A stretch of 64,000 bases of DNA, from contig CP060234.1 of the NCBI GenBank assembly GCA_023898685.1, forward strand, positions 2,976,001 through 3,040,000. The letters are read 5' to 3'. This stretch comes from Phycisphaeraceae bacterium. GTDB lineage: Bacteria > Planctomycetota > Phycisphaerae > Phycisphaerales > UBA1924. The position numbers and the translations under genes are program-made. How positions within the stretch are numbered: position 1 is the first letter of the stretch; the number at the start of each line of letters is the position of its first letter. This document shows, in pieces, positions 49,418 through 57,497 of the stretch. Below the pieces are notes generated by a model. That model saw only the letters and a list, made by a program, of their open reading frames with translations, did no database searches and had not been told where the DNA came from.

Positions 49418-50608
49418 ATGGCGACGGGACGGAGACGATCAGCCGAGTTCGTGGGGAACGGGCCCGGGCACCACGCCAACAGCATCGGATCGCGTAGGCA
49501 TGACGGGGCCGGCGAGGGGGCGGATTCGTCAACAGAGCCGCACGCGCCAGCGGAGCCGGTCTCGGCTCCAGCGGTCGGCGGCAACGGGACCCACGGGGCT
49601 CGCTACACGACGCGACATGACGTCGAGGCGCTCGGAGTCTCACTCGGACCCGCGCTGCACGAGGAATGCACGGATCGCCTCGGCGACATCGAGTGGTTCC
49701 AGAGCCCCTGGCAGAAGGGCGGGGCGGCCACGGGGTACACCTCCTGGCGGCTACCGAACGCCAAGGTGATCAACGCCATCGTCAAGGTTCCGATCGGACC
49801 GCGCGAGCACTTCTGGTCGACTCGCCTGGGCGAGGTCGATCCGATGTGGTGGAGCAGCGACGCCTGCCGCCACCTCCCCGTGCCCCGGGTGCTGGCGAGC
49901 GGCCAGACTCTGGCGGGCTATGACATCGCGTGGGTGATCGAGGAACGCGTCTCCGGCAAGCCTGTTTCGCGCGACATGTCCCGCGACAACCTCGGGCGGC
50001 TCTTTGCGGCCGCGGCGAAGTTTCACCATCTCGCCTCGGAGGTCATGCCGGCCGAGCAGGGCAAGCGACGCTCGCCCATGAACTGGGACGCCTTGCTTGG
50101 GCGTGGCGAGGAAGCCTGCCGTGACAACGACATCGCCGATGCCGAGGAGTGGATCAGCGTCATCGGGCGCGTTCGCGAGGCACTGCCGGAGTTGCTCGCC
50201 GTCTGGCGGGGACGCCCGATGGACACCTGGTGCCACGGTGACCTCCATCCGGGAAACGTCCTGATCCGTTGCGACGAGACGTGCCCTGAGGACCGTTGCT
50301 GTGTGCTCATCGACCTCGCGCTCGTGCATCCGGGCCACTGGGTCGAGGACGCGCTCTACCTCGAGCGGTTGTATTGGGGCCGGGAGAGTGCCCTGCGCGG
50401 GCTCGACCCGCTCGCCGCGCTGGCCCGCCACCGTCGAGAGATCGGGCTGCACGCCGATGAATTCGACGCCCGGCTCGCGGACATTCGGCGTGTGCTGATG
50501 GGGGCGACGTCGCCGGCGTTCCTGAGCCAGGAGAATGACCGGGTGTATCTGGCGGCGGCGCTGGAGAGGCTGCGCACAATACTCCCCAGAATAGGTGTTC
50601 ATGGATGA
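49418..50608 (+). CDS. Aminoglycoside-phosphotransferase-like kinase
   Basis: A 396-aa protein with a roughly 60-residue, low-complexity N-terminal tail rich in Gly, Ala and Ser, then a protein-kinase-like APH fold. Seen: AIVKVP strand with the ATP lysine, the catalytic loop CHGDLHPGNVL (Asp and Asn) near residue 273, and the metal motif VLIDLALVHPG followed by VEDALYLERLYWG. The family phosphorylates antibiotics, choline, sugars or amines; no substrate is evident and nothing nearby suggests resistance. GGAGG is close to the ATG at 49418. A 100-nt gap separates it from the Hc1-like gene. Confidence 0.85.
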   Translation: MATGRRRSAEFVGNGPGHHANSIGSRRHDGAGEGADSSTEPHAPAEPVSAPAVGGNGTHGARYTTRHDVEALGVSLGPALHEECTDRLGDIEWFQSPWQKGGAATGYTSWRLPNAKVINAIVKVPIGPREHFWSTRLGEVDPMWWSSDACRHLPVPRVLASGQTLAGYDIAWVIEERVSGKPVSRDMSRDNLGRLFAAAAKFHHLASEVMPAEQGKRRSPMNWDALLGRGEEACRDNDIADAEEWISVIGRVREALPELLAVWRGRPMDTWCHGDLHPGNVLIRCDETCPEDRCCVLIDLALVHPGHWVEDALYLERLYWGRESALRGLDPLAALARHRREIGLHADEFDARLADIRRVLMGATSPAFLSQENDRVYLAAALERLRTILPRIGVHG

Positions 50609-50708
50609 GTTTGCGGGCCGGTTGTGGACACGACGCGACCGACCGCAAAAATGCCCCTATCACCCGCTCGGTGGCATGCCGGGTCCAGGATACGAAAGAA
50701 GGTGCCTA

Positions 50709-50888
50709 GTGGATTTGCTTGACAAGCTCGGCCAGATGGTGGAATCGATCCGCGAGGATTACAACAAGGCCAAGGGCGGGAACAAGGCCGCCGGCACGCG
50801 CGTGCGCAAGGCGATGCAGGACATCAAGAACACGGCCCAGGAGATCCGCCAGGAGATGCTGAGCAGCCGGGAGAGCGCAGATTCGTGA
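50709..50888 (+). CDS. Hc1-like (chlamydial histone H1-like) small protein
   Basis: A 59-aa helical protein. Its central block LVESI-like MVESIREDYNKAKGGNKAA, continuing with TRVRKAMQDIKNTAQEIR, closely follows the N-terminal domain of chlamydial Hc1 (GNKAAAQRVR is its hallmark). The Lys/Ala-rich DNA-condensing tail of Hc1 is absent; this protein ends in LSSRESADS. In Chlamydia, Hc1 compacts the nucleoid; in planctomycetes short homologs are common and their role is unknown. The GTG start at 50709 has GAAGG 7 nt upstream. The stop overlaps the GTG of the FabZ-like gene. Confidence 0.75.
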   Translation: MDLLDKLGQMVESIREDYNKAKGGNKAAGTRVRKAMQDIKNTAQEIRQEMLSSRESADS

Positions 50889-51409
50889 CGACGACCGGGC
50901 CCGCCCAATCGACCTCAAGCGTGCACACGCCGCTCTTTGACGTGGCGGAGATCGATCTGCGGACGCCGATCGCCGGTCGCACGGAGATCGAGCGGCTCAA
51001 CCCGCACCGGCACGAGATGGCTCTGCTGGATGAAGTGATCTGGCTGAGCGAGGACTTCACGTGCGCGCTGGGGCTTCACCGCTGCCGGGGCGATGCGTTC
51101 TGGGTGCGCGGCCACTTCCCGGGAATGCCGCTGATGCCGGGCGTGCTCCAGATTGAGGCTGGGGCGCAGCTCGCGTGCTTTCTCTGGAATCGCCAGCAGC
51201 CCAGCCCGCGTGTCGCCGCGTTCTTGCGGATCGAACAGGCCGCGTTCAGACGGTCGGTCTTGCCGGGTGAAGACCTGCTCATACTGTGCAAGGAAGTGAA
51301 GCTGGGGCGCCGGCGGTTCATCAGCGATGTCCAGGGGCTTGTGGGGGACCAGCTCGCCTTCGAGGCGAGAGTCAGCGGCATGGCCCTGGACGAGCACAAG
51401 GCCGATTGA
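50885..51409 (+). CDS. FabZ-like 3-hydroxyacyl-ACP dehydratase
   Basis: A 174-aa hot-dog-fold protein related to (3R)-hydroxyacyl-ACP dehydratase. It has the catalytic His in NPHRHEMALLDEV (residues 38-50), the FPGMPLMPGVLQIEAGAQLA block with the catalytic Glu, and the closing strands. FabZ itself is near 145 aa; here an extra 35 N-terminal residues precede the core. It could act in fatty-acid elongation or, like many planctomycete FabZ paralogs, in another acyl pathway. The GTG start overlaps the Hc1-like stop by 4 nt. Confidence 0.85.
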   Translation: MTTTGPAQSTSSVHTPLFDVAEIDLRTPIAGRTEIERLNPHRHEMALLDEVIWLSEDFTCALGLHRCRGDAFWVRGHFPGMPLMPGVLQIEAGAQLACFLWNRQQPSPRVAAFLRIEQAAFRRSVLPGEDLLILCKEVKLGRRRFISDVQGLVGDQLAFEARVSGMALDEHKAD

Positions 51410-51467
51410 CGTGGGGCGCGGACCCGAACGGCCCGCTGGCCGGTCGTGTTCCTGGCCGACACCCATC

Positions 51468-52598
51468 GTGATTGATCTGCATCAGCGGCCCGCCACCGAG
51501 CGGGCCGCTGTTGTTTGCGACCGGCTCCGCGACCGGCCGGGCGTCATCGTGTTTCTGCGGGGTCGGGGCGACGACGCGCGGGCCGTGCTCGTGGCGGCGT
51601 CCGGCGATCTCAGGGCGTTCGCGATGAAGCGGCTCGCTGGAAACGGCCCCCGGGTCGACCTTGCGGCCGTCACGGACGAGGTGCGGGCGAGCGAGACGGG
51701 ATCGGGGTTTGAGGCCGACTGGGCGAGGTGGGTCCTCTCCTCGAGGCTTGCGCCGAGCGAACCAGGGATGCGGCCGAGCGGTGGGGCGTTTGTGTCACTC
51801 GAACCTGCCGGGGACGTGCCCGCCTGCCGGGTGGTGGGGCTTGTCGATCGTGCCGGCGCCGATCCGGGCACGCTGATCGGGCCGTTCGGTCGGCGATCCG
51901 CGGCCGACGCGTTCGCGCGGCTGCTCGACGACCGCTTCGAGCTCTGCCGCGAACCGAGCTTGCTCGCCCGACGACCAGGCGCGATCGCCTGCCCGTACAA
52001 GGAGATGGGCAAATGCCCCGCGCCGTGCGACGGGAGCGAGCCGATGGAGGCCTACCGCGAGCGGGTGCGGGCCGCGCTCGAATTCGCGAAGCGGCCGGTG
52101 GATATCGAGGTCGACTCGATCCGGATGGCGATCGAAGAGGCCACCGCGGCTCTCGAATTCGAGTGGGCGGCCTCGCTGAAGGACGAACTGGCTGCGCTCG
52201 GATCGGTTCGCGGCGCCGCGTTCGCGTGGGCGACCACGCTCGACCGCTTTGGCGTGCTCGCCGTGCTGCCCTCGGGACGATCGGGCTGGGCGCGCCTGGT
52301 GGTGCATCGGGCGGGTGAGAATCACCATCTCGCCGACGTTGACGCCGGGCGGGCGGGCGAGGCGATCGACGCGTGCCGGGATCGGTTGACGGCCGCTTGC
52401 GGGCCGTGGACGATCACTCCAGGGGCCGACGAGTCGATCGGCCTTGTGTGCCGATACCTGTTTGCGAAACGGAAGACACGATCAACCTTCCTTCGGCTCG
52501 ACCCCCCGCCCGGGCGAGACGCGGTGCTGCGGGCCATCCGGCGTGCGGCGAAGGTGGACGTGGACGAGCCGAGCGAAACGACTGGAGCCGAGCCGTGA
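51468..52598 (+). CDS. UvrC-like protein with degenerate nuclease domain
   Basis: The 376-aa protein aligns by eye with the N-terminal half of UvrC. Residues 24-57 take the place of the GIY-YIG domain, but the two catalytic Tyr/Gly signatures (PGVYxF and YVGKA) read PGVIVF and LVAAS. Then comes TLIGPFGRRSAADAFARLL, a four-Cys motif C160-x14-C175-x7-C183-x3-C187 with the last two spacings of the UvrC iron-sulfur cluster, and a UVR motif (residues 217-242). There is no RNase H nuclease domain and no helix-hairpin-helix. It may regulate UvrB or serve other DNA functions. The GTG start has no clear ribosome binding site; the stop overlaps manA. Confidence 0.75.
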   Translation: MIDLHQRPATERAAVVCDRLRDRPGVIVFLRGRGDDARAVLVAASGDLRAFAMKRLAGNGPRVDLAAVTDEVRASETGSGFEADWARWVLSSRLAPSEPGMRPSGGAFVSLEPAGDVPACRVVGLVDRAGADPGTLIGPFGRRSAADAFARLLDDRFELCREPSLLARRPGAIACPYKEMGKCPAPCDGSEPMEAYRERVRAALEFAKRPVDIEVDSIRMAIEEATAALEFEWAASLKDELAALGSVRGAAFAWATTLDRFGVLAVLPSGRSGWARLVVHRAGENHHLADVDAGRAGEAIDACRDRLTAACGPWTITPGADESIGLVCRYLFAKRKTRSTFLRLDPPPGRDAVLRAIRRAAKVDVDEPSETTGAEP

Positions 52599-53626
52599 CC
52601 GAGCCCTATCCGCTGACATTCGAGCCGATCCTCAAGCAGAAGGTCTGGGGCGGGCGACGGCTGGCAAGATACGGCAAGGCCCTCGAGCCGGGCGCCAAGT
52701 ACGGCGAGAGCTGGGAGCTGGCCGACCTCGCCTCCACCAGTATCTCGGGTGGCGGGGGCGGTGCGGCCGTGTCGGTGATCTGCAACGGGCCGCTCGCGGG
52801 CCGGACCATCGGCGACGCCATTGCGCTGTGGGGCGAGTCACTCCTGGGCAAATCCGGCATGGCCGGGGCCCGCGCGTTCGGCGGGCAGACCGGCGCGGGC
52901 CGGCCCATCTTCCCCCTGCTGCTCAAGTTCCTCGACGCGTGCGAGCACCTGAGCGTGCAGGTTCACCCGAGCGCCGCCTACGCCGCCGCGCACCCGGGGG
53001 CGCACCTCAAGACCGAGAGCTGGTATGTCATCGAGGCCGAGCCGGGCTCGCTTCCGAGCGGGGAGCCCGTGGCGCCGACGATCTTCCAGGGCCTCAAGCC
53101 CGGCGTGACGGCCGAGTCGTTCGAGGCTCACATATGCGATGCGACCGTCGCCATCGATCTGGCGAACGAGCCGGCGATTCCCGGGAACTGTCACACGCTG
53201 CCGAGCGGGACGGTGCACGCGCTCGGCGCGGGGGTGCTGGTGGCCGAGGTGCAGACGCCGAGCGACACGACGTTCCGCGTCTACGACTGGGTGCGCGAGT
53301 ACGAGCGATCAGAACGTGAGCTGCACATCAAGCAGGCGCTCGCGTGCATCGATTTTGCGGACGCCGGGCCGACACCCGCGGTCGACGCCTTGGGCGGGGG
53401 GCGGGCCGCGGCGACCGGGTTCTACACGATGGACGTCGTGCTGGGCGGCTCCGAGTTCGAGCCGGGCCGCGCGGTCGCGGTGATGGTGCTCGCGGGGCGG
53501 GGGTCGATCGAGGGGGGCACAGCAGGCGTGCCCGTCGGTGCGGGGACGACCGTGCTGGTGCCCGCGGGGTGCGGGGCGAGGCTCGTGGGCGATGGGCTCA
53601 CGTCGATCGCGGTCGGGCTGGGCTGA
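52595..53626 (+). CDS. manA: Mannose-6-phosphate isomerase, class I
   Basis: Interconverts mannose 6-phosphate and fructose 6-phosphate, a zinc enzyme at the start of GDP-mannose synthesis. The 343-aa size fits the short Bacillus-type ManA. Seen: PILKQKVWGGRRLARYG at the start, LLKFLDACEHLSVQVHP with zinc ligands Gln and His, LKTESWYVIEAEPGS with the ligand Glu, and LPSGTVHALGAGVLVAEVQT with the ligand His, then a cupin-like C-terminal domain. The GTG overlaps the stop of the UvrC-like gene by 4 nt, so both are made from one transcript. Confidence 0.93.
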   Translation: MTEPYPLTFEPILKQKVWGGRRLARYGKALEPGAKYGESWELADLASTSISGGGGGAAVSVICNGPLAGRTIGDAIALWGESLLGKSGMAGARAFGGQTGAGRPIFPLLLKFLDACEHLSVQVHPSAAYAAAHPGAHLKTESWYVIEAEPGSLPSGEPVAPTIFQGLKPGVTAESFEAHICDATVAIDLANEPAIPGNCHTLPSGTVHALGAGVLVAEVQTPSDTTFRVYDWVREYERSERELHIKQALACIDFADAGPTPAVDALGGGRAAATGFYTMDVVLGGSEFEPGRAVAVMVLAGRGSIEGGTAGVPVGAGTTVLVPAGCGARLVGDGLTSIAVGLG

Positions 53627-53660
53627 GTGGAGTCGCAGCCCTCACGCCCACCTCCCGTGC

Positions 53661-53666
53661 TACGCT
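53661..53666 (+). promoter_or_regulatory. -10-like hexamer TACGCT before the lipoprotein gene
   Basis: TACGCT is 6 nt before ATG 53673. Leaderless candidate with the same hexamer as the MOSC, GT2 and HAD genes. Confidence 0.45.
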
Positions 53667-53672
53667 GAGCGC

Positions 53673-54215
53673 ATGAAACCCATCCGACTCGCCTTGGGCA
53701 TCCTCCTCGCCTCGGCCCTGCTCACGGGATGCACGACCGACCTCAACGCACGCACCACCATTGGCACCCGGCGCGCGCTGCCCGCGTTCGAGGCCGCGGA
53801 CGCCGCATCCCCAGCGATCAGCGATGGTCCCACCACCCGCCTCGACCGCGCCGACTGGGAGCCAGTCGAGTTCCGCCTCCCGGTCGACGGAACCGCCCAC
53901 AACCCGCTCTGGCTCACGCAGGCAACCTTCGACGACGACCCGGCCCGCCAGCAGGGGCTCTACCCCACGGCCGAGTCGTCGCTCCAGCTTGGCGAATCGG
54001 TGGGCTCGTCGGTCCGCAAAGGATTCGTCGAGCCCGTCCGCGTGCTCTTCGATCTGTTCACGATGCCGGCGCGGATGGTGGTCAGCCCGCCCTGGAAGCT
54101 CGAGCAGAGCCCGTCGATGTCCAAGCGCTGGCACGCCGGCGAGTGGTTGGCCGGGCCCCTGCCCGACAGCGCCGGTGGCGCAGCCGACAGAGACGCCTCG
54201 GGCGACGGTTCATGA
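53673..54215 (+). CDS. Predicted lipoprotein of unknown function
   Basis: A 180-aa lipoprotein with signal MKPIRLALGILLASALLTGC and lipobox LTGC (Cys20). The mature part is mostly polar; it contains the stretch RVLFDLFTMPARMVVSPPW, which I recall from several planctomycete lipoproteins, then a Ser/Ala-rich end. No known family is named. A TACGCT hexamer 6 nt before the ATG suggests a leaderless mRNA. The stop overlaps the ATG of the rhodanese gene by 4 nt, so the two are coupled. Outer-membrane location is inferred from the lipobox. Confidence 0.75.
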   Translation: MKPIRLALGILLASALLTGCTTDLNARTTIGTRRALPAFEAADAASPAISDGPTTRLDRADWEPVEFRLPVDGTAHNPLWLTQATFDDDPARQQGLYPTAESSLQLGESVGSSVRKGFVEPVRVLFDLFTMPARMVVSPPWKLEQSPSMSKRWHAGEWLAGPLPDSAGGAADRDASGDGS

Positions 54216-54598
54216 TCCCCAAGGGCCTCGACGAACGCGGCCTGCCGCGGGGCAAACGCCTCCGTCACGGCCTGGAGATCGGCCCGTACGAGCTGCGCGA
54301 CATGCTCGCGGGCCCGGTGGATCGCCGGCCCATCGTCGTTGATGTCCGCGAGCCCGACGAGTGGAAGATCTGTCGCATCGATGGGGCGATGCTCATGCCA
54401 CTGGGCGAGGTCGAGGAACGCTGGGACGAGCTCGACGCCGATGAGGATACGCCCGTGGTCCTCTACTGCCACACCGGCGTCCGCTCGCTCACGGCGGCGG
54501 CGATCATGCAGGCCAACGGCGTGCGCGGAGCGCGTTCGCTCGCGGGGGGGATCGATCTGTGGTCGGTCGCGGTGGATCCTGAGGTGCCACGGTACTGA
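54212..54598 (+). CDS. Single-domain rhodanese-like protein
   Basis: A 128-aa protein with one rhodanese domain (about 25-125). Seen: IVVDVREPDEWKICRIDGA, then the active-site loop VLYCHTGVRS with the conserved Cys, and AARSLAGGIDLW-type ending GGIDLWSVAVDP. It may carry persulfide sulfur. It is coupled to the upstream lipoprotein gene (ATGA overlap), although the partner is exported and this protein has no signal, so the pairing may only reflect transcription. Its 3' end lies 7 nt from that of the converging dockerin-protein gene. Confidence 0.88.
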   Translation: MIPKGLDERGLPRGKRLRHGLEIGPYELRDMLAGPVDRRPIVVDVREPDEWKICRIDGAMLMPLGEVEERWDELDADEDTPVVLYCHTGVRSLTAAAIMQANGVRGARSLAGGIDLWSVAVDPEVPRY

Positions 54599-54605
54599 GT
54601 CGGCC

Positions 54606-55934
54606 CTACGGGCATCCGCTCAGGAACGCGATAATAAAGTAGGTGATGTCGTCGAGGTCAAGAAGGCCGTCACCATTGATGTCGGCGAGTTGGTCGCCCG
54701 CAAGGAATGACGTGATAAACAGCTCGATGTCGGCGAGATCGGCGAGCCCGTCGCCGTTCAGATCACAGGGCTCGGCGTGTGGCCCGTTCAGATCGAGGTT
54801 GAATCCGATCATCGGGTTGGCCCATGGGATGCTGTAGTGCGGCGGGTACATGTCGGTGCAGACGAACCCGCCGAACCAGTACACGCCCGCTTCGTCCCCG
54901 TGCGCGTCGATGAGCGAGTACGCGTCCCATGAGCCGAGCGGGAATGGCACCTGGTCGTCACACCCTGGGACCTGGGGCCACTCCCAAGAATTGGGGTCGT
55001 AGCAGTCCCAGTCGCCATCGACACCGGCATTGGATGCCGGGTTGGCGATCACCGGCCCAACGTCGACGATGTTGGGCCAGGTCGCCAGGTCGAGCCCGTC
55101 GGGGTTCTCGAGCCCCAGCCCCGCGAGTTCCGGGAAACGATCGATGAGCTGGTCGCCCTCGGCCACGTTGGGTTGACGCCAGGCCATGACGTACCCGGAG
55201 TCGATCAGCCCGTCGCCGTCGATATCCGTGCCCGGTACGCCGAAGAGCCCTGCGCCCGGGTAGTTCCCGTCGTACACACCGTTGGTATCGCCGATCTCGA
55301 TGTCGAACGGCGTGTCGCCGCCCGCGAGGTCGAAGAGGTAGATCCAGATCTTGGACTCGTCGGCGTCAACCAGGCCGTCCCCGTTGGCGTCCTTGGCTCC
55401 GTTCAGATCGGTGAACATGATCGCGGTGGAGGCGACGGCACGCGAGCGTTCGGGGGCACGATCGTTCTCGGTGAAGACCAGGATCATGTCCTGTCCCTCG
55501 ACGCCGTCCTCTTCCGGGTCGAGCACGCTGGTCCACATCGCGAACGAGATCAGGGTGATGATCGCGTCTCCGGGCGTCTCCATCCAATCGCCCCAGGCGC
55601 CGATCGCCGCCGGGTCGGTCGGGTCGAGGCCGGCCAGCTCGGCGCTGTGCAACGCCTTGGTCCAGAAGACCTGGTCGGAATCGGGGCCTGCCGACGACGG
55701 CCAGCAGGGATCGGCGGAGCTGCTTCCCCAAGCCCACCCCGCCCCGCGCCCCCGCACGGGCCCGGCGTCCGGGCTGGAGATGACACGCTCACCCGTCAAC
55801 CCATTGCAATACACATAGCCGTGGACGGCCTTGACCCCCTTCGGCTCGGTCCGGATCCGGCCGAGGCGGTCCCCGCCCGCGGCGAGGCCGGCGGAGAGGG
55901 CGATCGCGAGTAACGCCGATGAACCCTGCCGCAT
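54606..55934 (-). CDS. Secreted GC-type dockerin protein, tandem paralog 2
   Basis: A 442-aa exported protein (signal peptide to about residue 20). The N-terminal and middle parts share long identical stretches with the next gene upstream, such as GDTPFDIEIGDTNG, PGTDIDGDGLIDSGY and RFPELAGLGLENPDG. The last 60 residues form a dockerin-like pair of loops (CDLNGDGLADLADIELFI and ADINGDGLLDLDDITYFI), with calcium ligands kept, ending in SGCP. Several further DxDGDG loops occur in the middle. No enzymatic motif is seen. Likely attached to the cell surface or a surface complex; function unknown. The stop is 7 nt from that of the converging rhodanese gene. Confidence 0.82.
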   Translation of the reverse strand: MRQGSSALLAIALSAGLAAGGDRLGRIRTEPKGVKAVHGYVYCNGLTGERVISSPDAGPVRGRGAGWAWGSSSADPCWPSSAGPDSDQVFWTKALHSAELAGLDPTDPAAIGAWGDWMETPGDAIITLISFAMWTSVLDPEEDGVEGQDMILVFTENDRAPERSRAVASTAIMFTDLNGAKDANGDGLVDADESKIWIYLFDLAGGDTPFDIEIGDTNGVYDGNYPGAGLFGVPGTDIDGDGLIDSGYVMAWRQPNVAEGDQLIDRFPELAGLGLENPDGLDLATWPNIVDVGPVIANPASNAGVDGDWDCYDPNSWEWPQVPGCDDQVPFPLGSWDAYSLIDAHGDEAGVYWFGGFVCTDMYPPHYSIPWANPMIGFNLDLNGPHAEPCDLNGDGLADLADIELFITSFLAGDQLADINGDGLLDLDDITYFIIAFLSGCP

Positions 55935-55964
55935 GGTCGCATCTCCTGTCGATGTCTCTCGCGG

Positions 55965-57242
55965 CTACGGGCAGCCGCTCAGGAAGCAGACGATAAAGCC
56001 GCTCGGGCCCGAGATGTCGGACAGATCGAGGACGCCGTCGCCGTTGATGTCGGCGGCAAAATCCCCGGCCAGGAAGGCGGTGATGAATCCCTGGATGTCG
56101 GCCAGGTCGAGCAGCCCATCGACGTTGATGTCGCAAGGGCACGGGTTCGGGTCCCCGTTGATGATGTTGAACCCGAGCAGCAAGTCGGCCCACGGATTGC
56201 CGCTGCCGCAGGAGAAGTGCCCGAAATTGGCCAGCCCCGCGTCGACGCCGGTCGCGTCGATCACCCCGAAGAAGTCGAACGTGCCGATCGGGTAGGGCGG
56301 CTGGTCATCGCACCCCGGAACGTTCGGCCACTCGATGCCGAATGGGACGTAGCATCCCGAGTTGTCCGAGGGGGCGGCGAGCGCGACGCCGATGTCGGCC
56401 ATGTCGAAGAACGACGCGGGGTCGGCGTTCGGGCCGTCGGGGTTCTCGAGCCCCAGTCCCGCGAGCTCGGGGAAGCGGTTGATGAGCTGATCGCCCTCCG
56501 AGACGTTGGGCTGGCGCCAGGCGATCGCGTAGCCCGAGTTGATCATCCCATCGCCGTCGACGTCGGTGCCCGGGACGCCGAACAGACCGACGCCCGGGTA
56601 GCTGCCGTCGTACTGCCCGTTGGTGTCGCCGATCTCGATGTCAAACGGCGTGTCGCCCCCCGCGAGGTCGTAGGTGTAGATCCACAGGTTTCCCTCCGTG
56701 AAATCGATGACTCCGTCGCCGTTGTCGTCGGCAGCGCCGATGAGATTGGTGAACTGGATCGCGGTTGAGGCGACCGCGCCCGAGCGTTCGAAGGCCCGGT
56801 CGTGTTCGGTGAAGACCAGCAGCATCTCCTGCCCGTCGACGCCGTCCTCATCCGGATCGAGCACCTGCGTGAATTGGCTGAACGAGATCAGCGTGACGAT
56901 GCTGTCGCCCGGGGTCTCCATCCAGCCCTGCCAGGCGATCATGTCGTCGGGCGTCGGGATTCCGTCGTCGCCGAGCGACGCGTCATGCACGAAGAAGACC
57001 GTGTCCAGGCCGCCCCCGCAGGGGTTACCCGAGATGCCCCACGACCAGCCGGCGCCCCGGGCCGCGACAGGGATCGCCTGACCATGCGAGACGATGCGCT
57101 CCCCGGTCAGCCCGTTGACATAGACGTACCCGGCCGGCGCCTTGACGCCGCTGGCCGCGACGACGGTATGGGCGGGCTCGGCGGCCTGCGAGAGGCTCAC
57201 GGCGGAGCCGGCGAGAGCGACGATGAAGGCACGGCGAGTCAT
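55965..57242 (-). CDS. Secreted GC-type dockerin protein, tandem paralog 1
   Basis: A 425-aa paralog of the gene that follows 30 nt downstream. The signal peptide begins MTRRAFIVALAGSAVS. The core has VNGLTGERIVSHGQ, WMETPGDSIVTLISFSQF, GDTPFDIEIGDTNGQYDG and RFPELAGLGLENPDG, all shared with the second copy. The dockerin end has loops CDINVDGLLDLADIQGFI and ADINGDGVLDLSDI and terminates in SGCP. AGGAAAGGGG precedes the ATG at 57242. Proteins of this layout (a long acidic domain plus GC-type dockerin) are frequent in Phycisphaerales, but no role is known. Confidence 0.82.
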   Translation of the reverse strand: MTRRAFIVALAGSAVSLSQAAEPAHTVVAASGVKAPAGYVYVNGLTGERIVSHGQAIPVAARGAGWSWGISGNPCGGGLDTVFFVHDASLGDDGIPTPDDMIAWQGWMETPGDSIVTLISFSQFTQVLDPDEDGVDGQEMLLVFTEHDRAFERSGAVASTAIQFTNLIGAADDNGDGVIDFTEGNLWIYTYDLAGGDTPFDIEIGDTNGQYDGSYPGVGLFGVPGTDVDGDGMINSGYAIAWRQPNVSEGDQLINRFPELAGLGLENPDGPNADPASFFDMADIGVALAAPSDNSGCYVPFGIEWPNVPGCDDQPPYPIGTFDFFGVIDATGVDAGLANFGHFSCGSGNPWADLLLGFNIINGDPNPCPCDINVDGLLDLADIQGFITAFLAGDFAADINGDGVLDLSDISGPSGFIVCFLSGCP

Positions 57243-57484
57243 GGCAACCCCTTTCCTGACTGTCCCGCGTATGCGGTTGAAGCGTGCCGAGAATTCGGCG
57301 GAGAACCCAGCCCGGCCGGGAGCGCACGCGCGGCGCACAACCAGCCCGGATAACCGTCTATCCGATACTCTGGGCCGCCGGTTGCGGAAGGTCCGGAGAA
57401 TTGGCAGTTCTTGGTCAAGAAATGCGAGGTCGCTTCTCGCCAGCCTGGCGGCCACGCGCCGTGCGGCCCAGCAACCCCGCCGTG

Positions 57485-57490
57485 TATCCT
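57485..57490 (+). promoter_or_regulatory. -10-like hexamer TATCCT before the Nramp-like gene
   Basis: TATCCT is 7 nt before ATG 57498. Leaderless candidate. Confidence 0.45.
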
Positions 57491-57497
57491 CGCCCCG

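Noticed and set aside
49418..50608. Aminoglycoside resistance gene
   Set aside because: The kinase fold is shared by many housekeeping enzymes; no resistance context or mobile element is nearby.
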